A DNA stretch of 64,000 nt from Vibrio sp. SCSIO 43135. GTDB taxonomy: Bacteria; Pseudomonadota; Gammaproteobacteria; Enterobacterales; Vibrionaceae. The translations under genes were made by a program, and so were the position numbers. Location: positions 2,294,001 to 2,358,000 of the forward strand of contig NZ_CP071859.1 in assembly GCF_023716665.1 (NCBI RefSeq). Direction: 5' to 3'. How positions within the stretch are numbered: the stretch's first letter is position 1; each line of letters starts with the position of its first letter. Positions 36,073 to 44,992 of this stretch are shown piece by piece. Below the pieces are notes generated by a model, which did no database searches, had not been told where the DNA came from, and saw only the letters and a list, made by a program, of their open reading frames with translations.

Positions 36073-37209
36073 ATGATGAAAAAAAATATACTCTCCATAT
36101 TTTCAGTACTTTATATCCTAGTGTTTAGCACGCTCGCTAAAGCAGAATGGTATGAAGTGACAGGAACTGCCACTATCGTATCCTCAGAAGAAGTGGCACG
36201 CCTGCACGCGCTAGAGGATGCTATCTATAAGGCGGTCAGTTTTTCTGGTGGTGACATTGGCAGTATTAGTAACTTAAGAGACTTTTTGGAAACAGACAAA
36301 AAAGAGTACCAGTTCACTAATCACGAAGTTCGCTACATCCTAGTTGAATCGGAAAGAAGCAAAGATGGTGTAATGACCGTAAGGGCAAGGCTAGATATTT
36401 ATCCGTCGGCAAGCGGTTGCCACGTGAGCCAATACAAGAAGACCTTCTTAGTGGGTAATATCGATGTTGCCTCACCTCAACAGGCCGTTATGGGTCAAAT
36501 TTATAACATTGGTGATGACTTCGCTCATGTAATCAATCGTCAAATTGATCAAGAGTCGGCCAGTTTTGTCTCAGTGGGCACCACCGACTACGAAATCAGT
36601 AAACGTTACCCTGAACGACTAAAAATGATCGCTCAAGACACTGGAGCGCAATACATTATTGGCGGTGTAATCACCGATCTAACAGCAACCATTGATAAGA
36701 AGCTACTGAGAGACGACGTAGTGAACCGACAGTTTGCCCTCGAAATGAAAGTGTTTGATGGGAAAACAGGCCATGAGGTGTATAACACCAATTACCGCGA
36801 AGTCGCTCGTTGGCCATTTGCTAAAACCAGCCAGATAGACACTAAGAGTGCTCGTTTCTGGGCCTCCACCTACGGAGACATGATGTTGCGTGTCAGCCGA
36901 AATATCATGTTGGACTTAGAGTCTGAGATTTCCTGTAAGATCACCCTGCCAGAAGTGGTGGCTAAAACCGGCCAAACAGTAACCATCGATCTTGGTCGGT
37001 TACATGGAGTACGTGAGGGTGACCAACTACAGCTTTGGCACACAGGCGCTTTTATCGACCAAAAAGGTCTACCTCGTAATAAGGTTACCCAGAGTGACAT
37101 TACCCTAACCGTCACTCGAGTATACGAGAATGAGGCTGAGCTCAAAGTCGATCAAGCCAACCTAGCAGGCGCTATTCAAATTGGCGATGTAATGCACAAA
37201 CAGCTTTAG
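36073..37209 (+). CDS. flgT: Flagellar H-ring protein FlgT
   Basis: Vibrio-specific component of the H-ring that surrounds the LP ring and lets the MotX/MotY stator ring assemble; periplasmic, 378 aa. The signal peptide ends near TLAKA. The N-terminal domain has EWYEVTGTATIVSSEEVARLHALEDAIYKAVSF, the middle domain VGNIDVASPQQAVMGQI and QYIIGGVITDLTA, and the C-terminal domain TVTIDLGRLHGVREGDQLQLWH. These match the three-domain FlgT. Divergent from flgOP, as in V. cholerae. The repeat element begins 6 bp after its stop. Confidence 0.93.
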   Translation: MMKKNILSIFSVLYILVFSTLAKAEWYEVTGTATIVSSEEVARLHALEDAIYKAVSFSGGDIGSISNLRDFLETDKKEYQFTNHEVRYILVESERSKDGVMTVRARLDIYPSASGCHVSQYKKTFLVGNIDVASPQQAVMGQIYNIGDDFAHVINRQIDQESASFVSVGTTDYEISKRYPERLKMIAQDTGAQYIIGGVITDLTATIDKKLLRDDVVNRQFALEMKVFDGKTGHEVYNTNYREVARWPFAKTSQIDTKSARFWASTYGDMMLRVSRNIMLDLESEISCKITLPEVVAKTGQTVTIDLGRLHGVREGDQLQLWHTGAFIDQKGLPRNKVTQSDITLTVTRVYENEAELKVDQANLAGAIQIGDVMHKQL

Positions 37210-37214
37210 CTGAC

Positions 37215-37482
37215 TAGGGTCTGTTGCTCTTTCATGCTTAAGTTTTGTTCGAGATAAAATCGTTTTAGGTGAGGCGAAGACTGTGTAGCCTAGTCATTCT
37301 AAGCAAATAGTCTTCAACAAAGCATAAAACGATTTTAACCGAACCCCTCGGGCAGCATTTGTGGTTCATTTCTACTGCGTTATCGGCTTCTCATGTAGGC
37401 CAGCTACACATCCAAGCCTCTGCCTTGTATCAATTTCCCACAAAATGCTGCAAAACTCAGCTCGAAAGAACAACAGACCCTA
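37215..37482. mobile_element. MITE-like element, 268 bp, with 12-bp terminal inverted repeats
   Basis: It begins TAGGGTCTGTTG and ends with the exact complement CAACAGACCCTA. Two sub-palindromes lie inside: AAAATCGTTTT arms at ~37256-37266 and ~37327-37337, with GAAGACT/AGTCTTC arms between them; and a GCAGCATTTGTGG / CCACAAAATGCTGC pair near 37353 and 37440. No reading frame of note. The left half recurs inverted at 63.5-63.67 kb and its end at 1882. It could be a non-autonomous transposon or a palindromic dispersed repeat. No transposase relative is visible in the window. Confidence 0.65.
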
Positions 37483-37489
37483 AGAACTG

Positions 37490-37518
37490 CTTAACATATT
37501 CAATTTATTGAGTAAAAT
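37490..37518 (+). promoter_or_regulatory. Possible promoter of tRNA-Arg
   Basis: A -10 box TAAAAT (37513-37518) with CTTAAC 17 bp upstream. The repeat element ends only 8 bp before the -35 box. Confidence 0.4.
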
Positions 37519-37531
37519 TATGGTTCTCTAA

Positions 37532-37608
37532 GCTCCCGTGGCACAGCTGGATAGCGCAGCCCCCTCCTAAGGGGCAGGTCATAGGTTCGAATCCTATCGG
37601 GAGCGCCA
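37532..37608 (+). tRNA. tRNA-Arg (CCT)
   Basis: 77-nt cloverleaf; acceptor GCTCCCG/CGGGAGC, discriminator then CCA encoded; anticodon CCT at 37566-37568 in loop CTCCTAA. It decodes the rare AGG codon. A short hairpin (ATGGACCC / GGGTCCAT, 37618-37637) follows as terminator. Confidence 0.95.
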
Positions 37609-37785
37609 CTTTTTAATATGGACCCAATCGGGTCCATTTCTATGTTTCTTGGATCCTTGTTCCAAAGTCACCCAAACACTGGCTTCCATTCACCTCTGCC
37701 GTACCGCAAGTTAACTTTTCTCTGATTTTGACCGCTGGGTTAGTCGATAGACTGCTACTTCTCGTTTCATGCTAAATCTACTAAA

Positions 37786-38325
37786 ATGTCTATTAACAAT
37801 ATTATCGATAGCTATAAGATGAAAAAGAGTAATCTGACGACTAACACAGGGCACCGCTTTATTTCAAAAGCCAAAACGGCATTTAAGATCCATATTCATA
37901 CTCCAGATGATACGGTCCTTCATCGCTCTGTCGGTTACATTCGTTTAGGTGAAAAGAAAGGACTAAAGAAGGCGATTAAACTAAGAAACGAGTTAGGTAG
38001 CCAAATGTGGGGGAAATTTTGGAGGCGGCTACTCAAAGACCCTTATTTGATGACTCGCTTGCCCCACTCTTTAGAACCAAAGATCATCTTCAAGCCTCGC
38101 CCCACCCTCGATAACCCAGATGGCAAAGACGAGTGCTATATCGCCGCGTGGAGAAACTACGATGACAACGGTAAATTAATTTATCGCAGCGTTGTATGTT
38201 CCATTAACAAGCATGGCAGGCTAGGAGCCTATTCCAAAACGAAGAAAGCGTTGCTTGAAGCAAATAAAGAGAACCTTGAGATCCTCGAGTTTATGGGACG
38301 TCTCAACAGCATCGACCTGAAATAG
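37786..38325 (+). CDS. Orphan basic protein with two beta-beta-alpha-like repeats
   Basis: I do not recognise this 179-aa protein by name. It has no signal peptide or membrane segment and is strongly basic. Two similar stretches are visible: residues 33-73 (FKIHIHTPDD, HRSVGYIRLG, KKGLKKAIKLRNELG) and 117-166 (CYIAAWRNYDDNG, YRSVVCSINKHG, KTKKALLEANKENLE). Both read as two strands and a helix, the shape of AP2/integrase-arm type DNA-binding domains, but that is only a resemblance. Between them is an aromatic/basic linker (WGKFWRRLLKDPY). The ATG at 37786 has no good ribosome binding site, and ATG 37819 is an alternative. It sits alone between tRNA-Arg and gltX. Confidence 0.65.
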   Translation: MSINNIIDSYKMKKSNLTTNTGHRFISKAKTAFKIHIHTPDDTVLHRSVGYIRLGEKKGLKKAIKLRNELGSQMWGKFWRRLLKDPYLMTRLPHSLEPKIIFKPRPTLDNPDGKDECYIAAWRNYDDNGKLIYRSVVCSINKHGRLGAYSKTKKALLEANKENLEILEFMGRLNSIDLK

Positions 38326-38361
38326 CCTCTTTAGGGGCCACTTTTCCCAAGTAGGCAGACA

Positions 38362-38394
38362 TAAAAAACGCAGCCAGAATGGCTGCGTTTTTTA
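38362..38394. terminator. Bidirectional terminator before gltX end
   Basis: A 13-bp stem AAAAAACGCAGCC / GGCTGCGTTTTTT with a short loop and T-runs both ways, between the orphan gene and convergent gltX. Confidence 0.9.
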
Positions 38395-38410
38395 GATAAG
38401 GGAAGCTGAA

Positions 38411-39838
38411 TTAAGCGTTCGCTTCGCGTTCTTCAATAAATGCGATAGCCATCTTAATACGAGCAACACAGCGCTCTTTACCTACGAGTTCCATTACTGC
38501 ATCAACAGATGGAGATTGACCACCTCCTGTTACTGCAACGCGTAGCGGCATACCGATTTTACCCATACCAATTTCTAGCTCTTCACAAACGGCTGCAATA
38601 ACACCTTCTTTGATGTTTGCTGTTGTCCACTCTTCTAGTGCTTCAGCTTTTGCAAGTGCAAGCTCTAGTGGGCCTTTAGCAACACCACGTAGGTGTTTTT
38701 TAGCCGCACCAGCTTCAAACTCAGAGAAATCTTCGTAGAAGTAACGAATCTGCTCAGCAAGTTCTACTAGTGTGTTACAGCGCTCACCAACAAGCTTGAT
38801 CACTTCAGTGATTGCTGGGCCATTTGCAGTATCTAGCTTCTGGTTGTCTAGATGCCATTGTAGGTGCTCAGCCACGTACTCAGGAGCCGAAGTCTTGATG
38901 TAATGGTTGTTCAACCAAAGTAGCTTTTCAGTGTTGAATGCTGACGCTGACTTAGAAATAGCATCCAAAGTAAACAAGTTGATCATCTCTTCTTGAGAGA
39001 AGATTTCTTGGTCACCGTGAGACCAACCAAGTCGCACTAAGTAGTTGTTTAGTGCATTTGGTAAGTAGCCTTCATCGCGGTATTGCATAACTGATACAGC
39101 ACCATGACGCTTTGATAGCTTAGCGCCGTCATCACCGAGGATCATTGCACAGTGTGCAAAGGTTGGTACTGGAGCACCTAGTGCTTCATAGATATTAATT
39201 TGACGTGGTGTGTTGTTGATGTGGTCTTCACCGCGAACAACGTGTGTGATGCCCATATCCCAATCATCAACGACGACAACAAAGTTATACGTTGGTGCAC
39301 CATCAGTACGACGAATGATCAAGTCATCTAGCTGGCTGTTTGCGATTTCGATACGGCCACGGATCTGGTCATCAAATACGACACTGCCTTCTTTCGGGTT
39401 ACGGAAACGGATAACAAATGCATCGCCTTCTTTTGCCTCTGCATTAGCAGCAACAATTTTCGGGTGCTCAGCATCGTAACGAGGCATCTCTTTTGCTGCT
39501 TCTTGCTCAGCACGGATTTCGTCTAGTAGCTCTTTAGACGCATAACATTTGTATGCTTTGTCTTCTGCTAGCAGCTTATCTACCATCTCGTTATAGCGAT
39601 CGAAACGCTTAGACTGAAAGTAAGGACCTTCATTCCACTCAAGGCCCATCCATTGCATGCCTTCAAGGATCGCATCAACCGCTTCCTGAGAGTTACGTTC
39701 TAAATCAGTATCTTCGATACGCAGAACGAATTCACCGCCCTGGTTTTTAGCGAATAGCCAAGAATAAAGTGCAGTACGTGCACCACCAACGTGAAGGTAG
39801 CCAGTAGGGCTAGGAGCAAAACGAGTTTTAACCGTCAT
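38411..39838 (-). CDS. gltX: Glutamyl-tRNA synthetase
   Basis: Charges tRNA-Glu with glutamate; class I synthetase, 475 aa, cytoplasmic. The HIGH-type motif [18 protein letters not shown] is at residues 8-25 and the KMSKS-type motif is [13 protein letters not shown]. Typical segments are [11 protein letters not shown] and [15 protein letters not shown]. Its product Glu-tRNA is also the substrate of HemA at the other end of the window. Single gene. Confidence 0.97.
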   Translation of the reverse strand: MTVKTRFAPSPTGYLHVGGARTALYSWLFAKNQGGEFVLRIEDTDLERNSQEAVDAILEGMQWMGLEWNEGPYFQSKRFDRYNEMVDKLLAEDKAYKCYASKELLDEIRAEQEAAKEMPRYDAEHPKIVAANAEAKEGDAFVIRFRNPKEGSVVFDDQIRGRIEIANSQLDDLIIRRTDGAPTYNFVVVVDDWDMGITHVVRGEDHINNTPRQINIYEALGAPVPTFAHCAMILGDDGAKLSKRHGAVSVMQYRDEGYLPNALNNYLVRLGWSHGDQEIFSQEEMINLFTLDAISKSASAFNTEKLLWLNNHYIKTSAPEYVAEHLQWHLDNQKLDTANGPAITEVIKLVGERCNTLVELAEQIRYFYEDFSEFEAGAAKKHLRGVAKGPLELALAKAEALEEWTTANIKEGVIAAVCEELEIGMGKIGMPLRVAVTGGGQSPSVDAVMELVGKERCVARIKMAIAFIEEREANA

Positions 39839-39944
39839 GTAAAATACCTTGATTGTCTATATGACTGCACCACTCCTTAAGCTAAGGATGGCGCCAAAAT
39901 TGCGCGTTATTTTAGCACCGATGCGTAATTCTACAATCCTGATA

Positions 39945-40577
39945 TTACTTTAAATTGCGCATAGCCCATTGCATAAATTGCTGCTGCTGTTCTGAGGTTA
40001 AATTGCCGAACTCTTGTTGCAATCCAGAAAGCCCTGGTGCTGGTTTATGTGTAGACTGGTTTTCTAATGTTGTAGCAACCGCTGTTGTGGCTACTGCACT
40101 GTTGCCCATTTTTGCATTGTAGTCAGCAACTTCACGCTCGTAATCGCGAAACCCTTGTAACCCGCCCTTATTTAGCTGTACAAGTTCGTATTTAACTGGC
40201 TTACCCTCTTCCGTTTCAAGCGTAAGTTCTGGGTTCTTTGCAAATTTGTTTGCATCTTCAATCGTGCGGAACTTCTCGTAGCTGATTGACAACGTTTGTT
40301 GATCTTTCACATCAAATTGAAGAAGCAGTGGCTGAGAATCAAACTTTCGACGCTTACCGTCTTCAAATACGATTTGACCAATCGTTACTGCAAGTTGGTT
40401 GCTACCGGTATTCAAAGCGATCGTATTTTTATCCTGATAGTGCTGCTCAGAAACCATAGCTCCATTGAGCACTCTAGGGGTAATTTCCGTTTGTAAGTTC
40501 AGAGCACCATCCGCAAAAGCGAGCGAAGAAAACAAAATAGGTGTAGCAGCAACTAATAATGATTTTTTAAAACGCAT
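39945..40577 (-). CDS. DUF2057 family exported protein
   Basis: Conserved Vibrio protein of 210 aa, DUF2057 (YccT-like). It has a signal peptide (FKKSLLVAATPILFSSLAFA), then DGALNLQTEITPRVLNGAMV and NTGSNQLAVTIGQIVFEDGKRRKFDSQPLLLQFDV, which match the family. Function is unknown. The start at 40577 has GGAAA six bases upstream; the ATG at 40589 has none. It follows chitoporin in the same direction, 104 bp away, with a hairpin between. Confidence 0.8.
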   Translation of the reverse strand: MRFKKSLLVAATPILFSSLAFADGALNLQTEITPRVLNGAMVSEQHYQDKNTIALNTGSNQLAVTIGQIVFEDGKRRKFDSQPLLLQFDVKDQQTLSISYEKFRTIEDANKFAKNPELTLETEEGKPVKYELVQLNKGGLQGFRDYEREVADYNAKMGNSAVATTAVATTLENQSTHKPAPGLSGLQQEFGNLTSEQQQQFMQWAMRNLK

Positions 40578-40600
40578 ATTATTTTCCATTTTTGAACGAG

Positions 40601-40630
40601 CAAAGGGTATGTATCCACATACCCTTTTTA
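40601..40630. terminator. Hairpin between chitoporin and the DUF2057 gene
   Basis: AAGGGTATGT / ACATACCCTT with a short loop. The T-run is better on the plus strand than in the direction of the genes, so leftward read-through is likely. It could be a leaky terminator. Confidence 0.5.
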
Positions 40631-40680
40631 TTATTCACATTACTGTACAAAGTTCATATCTGTAACTTGTCAGTGATTAA

Positions 40681-41805
40681 TTAGAAGTAGTATTCAACAC
40701 CTACAGAGTACTCACTGAAGTCGCCGTTAGTACCTGATGTCCAGCGGTCACTGCCGTCAACACCAACGATACCGTCGTTAAAGTCATTGAAACGAGCACG
40801 TGCATACAGTACTGCAGATGGGTCTACGAAGTACATGATTTGCGCTGAAACCACGTCGTCTTCAGAGTTGTCGATTGTTTGCCCATCACGCTCTAACTCA
40901 AAGTTAGCTGCATAGGCGATTTTGTACTGCCAATCACCTGTAGTGTACATCAGGCCAGATGACATAGAGCCTTGCTTCTCATCGACGCCTGTGTCTGTGC
41001 TTGCTTCCATGTGTTTGTACTGAGCAAACAATGAGATACCGTTGTCAAACCAAGCTTGAACACCTGCAAGATACGTGTTGTTTGTCCAGATAGCATCTTC
41101 AGCAGCAATGTTGTCATTGCGCTCATACGCTAGGTCAAATTGGAATGGGCCTACTTTGTAATGACCAGCTGCGCCGAACCAGTAGTCGTCACCAGCTCCC
41201 ATGCCTGCACTGTCGCCAGCACCAGCTGCGATATCAAATGACAATGCATCCATGTACATAGGGGTATCCCAACGGATGGTGTTTGATTGACGGTCTTGAT
41301 ACTTAGCACCACCGATTGCGCCGCCCCAGTCGTATACGTCACCCAAACCTGGGTTAGACGCTGGCCAGTCAACCAACTCATACATAGGTGTTAATACACG
41401 ACCTAAGCGGATTTGACCCATTGACTCACTTTCGAAGCCAACAAATGTGTCACGCTCACCAAGTCCAGCACCTTCACCGCCAAAGCTTGGATCTACATAG
41501 CCGCCTTCAATCTGCCAAATGAATGTTGGACCAAAGTTTGCAAATTGCTTTTTACCACGGAAACCAATACGTGATTCGTTGTTTAGCTGCATTCCGCCTA
41601 AGTTGTCATCTTGGACAGAGTTGCCAGAATCATAATCACGATACGCGGCCTGCATTGCGATGATTCCGTATACTTCATATGCAAAAGAGTCTTTAGTTAA
41701 GTAATTCTTAGCTGCATCACTGTTAGCGCCGTCAGCAAAAGCTGCGCCACTAAGCATTAAACTTGATACTGCTGCACCCAGAAGTGTCTTTTTAAAGTAA
41801 GACAT
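40681..41805 (-). CDS. chiP: Chitoporin (chitooligosaccharide-specific outer-membrane porin)
   Basis: Outer-membrane 16-stranded porin that takes up chitin oligosaccharides; 374 aa. The signal peptide ends at residue 24 (GAAFA). The mature start DGANSDAAKNYLTKDSF matches the N-terminal plug of V. harveyi chitoporin as I remember it, and the following EVYGIIAMQAAYRDYDSG, QLNNESRIGFRGKKQF, YWFGAAGHYKVGPFQF-like strands and C-terminal EYSVGVEYYF also fit. The terminal aromatic residue is the BAM signal. It would work with chb and the KdgM-like porin nearby. Expression is expected to depend on chitin sensing; no clear operator was found. General porin remains possible but unlikely. Confidence 0.85.
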   Translation of the reverse strand: MSYFKKTLLGAAVSSLMLSGAAFADGANSDAAKNYLTKDSFAYEVYGIIAMQAAYRDYDSGNSVQDDNLGGMQLNNESRIGFRGKKQFANFGPTFIWQIEGGYVDPSFGGEGAGLGERDTFVGFESESMGQIRLGRVLTPMYELVDWPASNPGLGDVYDWGGAIGGAKYQDRQSNTIRWDTPMYMDALSFDIAAGAGDSAGMGAGDDYWFGAAGHYKVGPFQFDLAYERNDNIAAEDAIWTNNTYLAGVQAWFDNGISLFAQYKHMEASTDTGVDEKQGSMSSGLMYTTGDWQYKIAYAANFELERDGQTIDNSEDDVVSAQIMYFVDPSAVLYARARFNDFNDGIVGVDGSDRWTSGTNGDFSEYSVGVEYYF

Positions 41806-42215
41806 AGATTAACCCCTATATATTTATTAGTTTTTCCTTGTCCCATAACAAATTGGCATTTGTTAATGGCGGACTATTTATGGACGGTATAATCTTGGCA
41901 AACTTTTTTCGCGGCAAGAAATCAGCTCAAATGTAATCTGAGCAACTTCAAACTAAACAAAAGAAAATAAAAATAAACACCAAAAATTCAATAACTTAAA
42001 CACAACCAGACCAATTACATAAACGTCAAAATGGTTACAAAGCAAAAAAACCACCAAATATCGGCCATTTATTGCCAACAAGATCACTATGCTTTTTTGT
42101 TGTTTTACGGAACTTTATAAAAGCCTAAATAAATATTTGAAATAGCTCGCAAACTAAAAGCAGCTAAGTTGGGTAAATAGAGATGATTTTGACGTTTTTA
42201 CTTAGTCAAACTCCT
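41806..42215. other. chitoporin upstream region, no gene seen
   Basis: About 410 AT-rich bases between the divergent chiP and copA. No plausible frame. An inverted repeat GCTCA-N9-TGAGC at 41925-41943 lies ~120 bases before chiP and could be an operator. The rest, rich in A-runs, shows no hairpin terminator or RNA signature I could support. Confidence 0.4.
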
Positions 42216-42219
42216 CCTA

Positions 42220-42250
42220 TTGACCTTCCCCCTAAGGTAAGGTTTATGCT
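42220..42250 (+). promoter_or_regulatory. CueR-type promoter of copA
   Basis: -35 TTGACC (42220-42225) and -10 TATGCT (42245-42250) are 19 bp apart, the stretched spacing typical of MerR-family promoters. The spacer holds the dyad ACCTTCCCCC...AAGGTAAGGT, as in CueR operators. Copper-induced expression through CueR is the expected regulation. cueR itself is not next to it. Confidence 0.85.
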
Positions 42251-42280
42251 GCTGATAAATCGTCTCAATTGGTGAATAGC

Positions 42281-44977
42281 ATGAATACTTTCTCGTTGCC
42301 TTTATATGGCCTTAACTGCATGGGGTGTGCAAATAAAATAAAGCGCGCTTTGCAAGAAGAACATGATGTAAGCATTGAACAGCTATCTCCCACTCATATT
42401 GAGTTGATCACACCATCAATCTATAAAGCTATTCACGCAACAATCTTGAAACAGGGCTACAAAGTCGGCAACAAACAAGAATTTTTACTCAGTGGATTGA
42501 ATTGCAATAAATGTGTCGAAAAGCTAAATAAACACTTAGCGGACTCGGATGATTTGGTTATTTTAGATATATCAACCACATCCCTTATCATTAACACTCA
42601 CATCGACAGCCATCTAGTCCAAAAACTGATTGAACAAATCGGTTTTGAAGGCGAACTCAACACTCAACAACAAAAAACAGCCACTCACGATTCAGCTGCA
42701 CCAAGTGTAGATACCCCTACTCCAGCATCAGCTAGTCATCAAACAGTAAGCACACACTTACAGATAAATGGGATGACATGTGCGAGCTGTGTAGCATCGG
42801 TAGAAAAAGCATTAATGTCCGTAGAAGGTGTCGTGAAAGCTCAAGTCAACCTGTCAGAATCCAGTGCTTTGGTATTGAGCGATAACGAACTCGTTGAGTC
42901 GAAGCAGCAGCAGCTACTGGATGCCATCAAGACAGCCGGCTATCTAGGGGAGCTTGTTGAAAGTCCAAAGGCTGCACAAGAGAAACAAGCGCAGCAATTA
43001 GCCAGCAACCGGTCACGGCATAAACGTAATGCATGGCTAGGGCTCATAGTCGGCGGCCCTCTTATGGCTTGGGGTGTTTTCGGAGGGAGTATGATGATCC
43101 GAAACACTCAAGATCAGCTCGCTTGGGGAGGTATCGGATTACTCTGTTTACTACTACTTTGTACCGCGGGTAAACACTTCTTTCGCAATGCGTGGCAAGC
43201 ACTGATTCATAGACGTGCAACGATGGACTCCTTAGTTGCAATGGGCACGGGTGCCGCCTGGCTCTACTCAATGCTTATCGTGCTTTGGCCTGGATGGTTC
43301 CCTGAATCTGCACGCCATGTTTACTTTGAGGCTAGCGCAATGATCATCGGGCTTATCTCCCTTGGCCATTACATAGAAGCTAAAGCGAAAGCCAAAACAA
43401 CACATTCGATTCAAGCACTAATAAATTTACAGCCTCAAACGGCCCTATTGATCGCTAATGGCATTGAGCAGACCATTGCCGTTGAAGATATTAAAACAGG
43501 CATGACGCTACGCATTAGACCAGGAGATAAAGTGCCTGTTGATGGCATCGTTGTTTCAGGTTCTTCCTACATCGACGAATCAATGCTAACTGGTGAGCCA
43601 ATCCCGACCCATAAAGACCATGGCGATAACGTTTCAGCGGGGACACTAAACCAAGACGGCAGCTTAGTGATCACCGCTGAAGGAGTAGGCAGTGAGACGA
43701 TGCTTTCACGCATTATTCAATTGGTTCGCCAAGCGCAAAGCAGTAAACCGGCAATAGCGAAACTCGCCGACCAAATATCGGCAGTATTTGTCCCTATTGT
43801 CGTTGTTATCGCATTGGTAGCAGCCGCAGTTTGGTACTTCGTCGGACCGCAACCAGCTCTGAGCCACATGCTCGTCGTTTCTACTACTGTACTTATCATT
43901 GCTTGCCCATGTGCTCTTGGGCTTGCAACGCCTTTATCCGTCACCGTCGGAGTAGGTAAAGCGGCCGAATTAGGCATTTTGATCCGCGATGCTGACGCTC
44001 TGCAGTCTGCCAGTAAGATCAACACCGTTGTATTTGATAAAACAGGAACTCTGACCCAAGGTAAGCCTAGCGTCCAAAAATTGTTTGATATAACTGATCA
44101 GCAAGATTCCATACTCGAAATGCTGTATGGCATTGAACGCTTATCTGAACATCCATTGGCCAAAGCGGTCTGCGAACATATCGATCAAATGGGCTTTATC
44201 GCTAAAGAGCCTAACAGCTTCAACAATCTTCAAGGTCGTGGCGTCGAAGCTTCTTTTGGGCAAGATTCGATGGTCGTTGGTTCCTTGCAGCATATGGAGT
44301 CGCAAGGAATATCTCTCACTTTATTTGAAGCTGAAATTCAAGAATGTATAGACAATGCTTGGACGCCAATTGCGGTCGCACTCAACAATAAAATTCAAGG
44401 ACTCGTTGCTGTCTCGGACCCGATAAAACCCGAAGCGAAGAGAGCTATCGAAAGTTTGAAAGCGTTAAACATCGATACCGTTATGTTAACTGGCGATAAT
44501 CAAGCCGTCGCCCAAGCTATTGGTCTCCAATTAGGCATCGACAGCGTTATTGCTCAAGTGCTGCCGGATCAAAAAGCGTCTCAAATTCAGAATCTACAAG
44601 CGCAAGGCAAACATGTTGCCATGGTGGGAGATGGGATTAATGACGCGCCAGCTCTGGCTCAAGCTGATCTAGGTGTTGCTATGGGTGCAGGTAGCGATGT
44701 GGCGATAGAAAGCGCACAAGTTACCTTACTGAACTCATCGCCTTTATCCGTAGTTAGAACAATTGAGCTATCAAGCGCGACAGTCAAAAACATGAAACAA
44801 AACTTGTTTGGCGCCTTTGTATATAACTCTCTTGGTATACCAATCGCTGCTGGTGTTTTATATCCAGCATTTGGTTTTCTATTAAGCCCTGTTTTTGCAG
44901 GTGCTGCCATGGCTTTATCTTCTATTACTGTTGTAAGCAATGCTAATCGCTTACGCCTGTTCCAAACCAAATACTAA
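42281..44977 (+). CDS. copA: Copper-exporting P1B-type ATPase
   Basis: Inner-membrane Cu(I) efflux ATPase, 898 aa. Three N-terminal metal-binding domains carry CxxC pairs: C13/C16, C75/C78 and C167/C170; only the third is the standard GMTCASC, the first two are GLNCxxC. The transmembrane metal site CPC is at 542-544. The phosphorylation motif DKTGT starts at D586. TGEPIP (actuator), SEHPLAKAV and GDGINDAPALAQADLGVAMG complete the family. ATG 42281 was chosen since GGTGA lies just before it; a GTG at 42272 is possible. Paired with copG 15 bp downstream. Confidence 0.95.
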   Translation: MNTFSLPLYGLNCMGCANKIKRALQEEHDVSIEQLSPTHIELITPSIYKAIHATILKQGYKVGNKQEFLLSGLNCNKCVEKLNKHLADSDDLVILDISTTSLIINTHIDSHLVQKLIEQIGFEGELNTQQQKTATHDSAAPSVDTPTPASASHQTVSTHLQINGMTCASCVASVEKALMSVEGVVKAQVNLSESSALVLSDNELVESKQQQLLDAIKTAGYLGELVESPKAAQEKQAQQLASNRSRHKRNAWLGLIVGGPLMAWGVFGGSMMIRNTQDQLAWGGIGLLCLLLLCTAGKHFFRNAWQALIHRRATMDSLVAMGTGAAWLYSMLIVLWPGWFPESARHVYFEASAMIIGLISLGHYIEAKAKAKTTHSIQALINLQPQTALLIANGIEQTIAVEDIKTGMTLRIRPGDKVPVDGIVVSGSSYIDESMLTGEPIPTHKDHGDNVSAGTLNQDGSLVITAEGVGSETMLSRIIQLVRQAQSSKPAIAKLADQISAVFVPIVVVIALVAAAVWYFVGPQPALSHMLVVSTTVLIIACPCALGLATPLSVTVGVGKAAELGILIRDADALQSASKINTVVFDKTGTLTQGKPSVQKLFDITDQQDSILEMLYGIERLSEHPLAKAVCEHIDQMGFIAKEPNSFNNLQGRGVEASFGQDSMVVGSLQHMESQGISLTLFEAEIQECIDNAWTPIAVALNNKIQGLVAVSDPIKPEAKRAIESLKALNIDTVMLTGDNQAVAQAIGLQLGIDSVIAQVLPDQKASQIQNLQAQGKHVAMVGDGINDAPALAQADLGVAMGAGSDVAIESAQVTLLNSSPLSVVRTIELSSATVKNMKQNLFGAFVYNSLGIPIAAGVLYPAFGFLLSPVFAGAAMALSSITVVSNANRLRLFQTKY

Positions 44978-44992
44978 CACTCAGAGGTAATC

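Noticed and set aside
37532..38325. Integrated island at tRNA-Arg
   Set aside because: Only one orphan gene follows and gltX resumes at once. No integrase and no second copy of the tRNA 3' end were seen.
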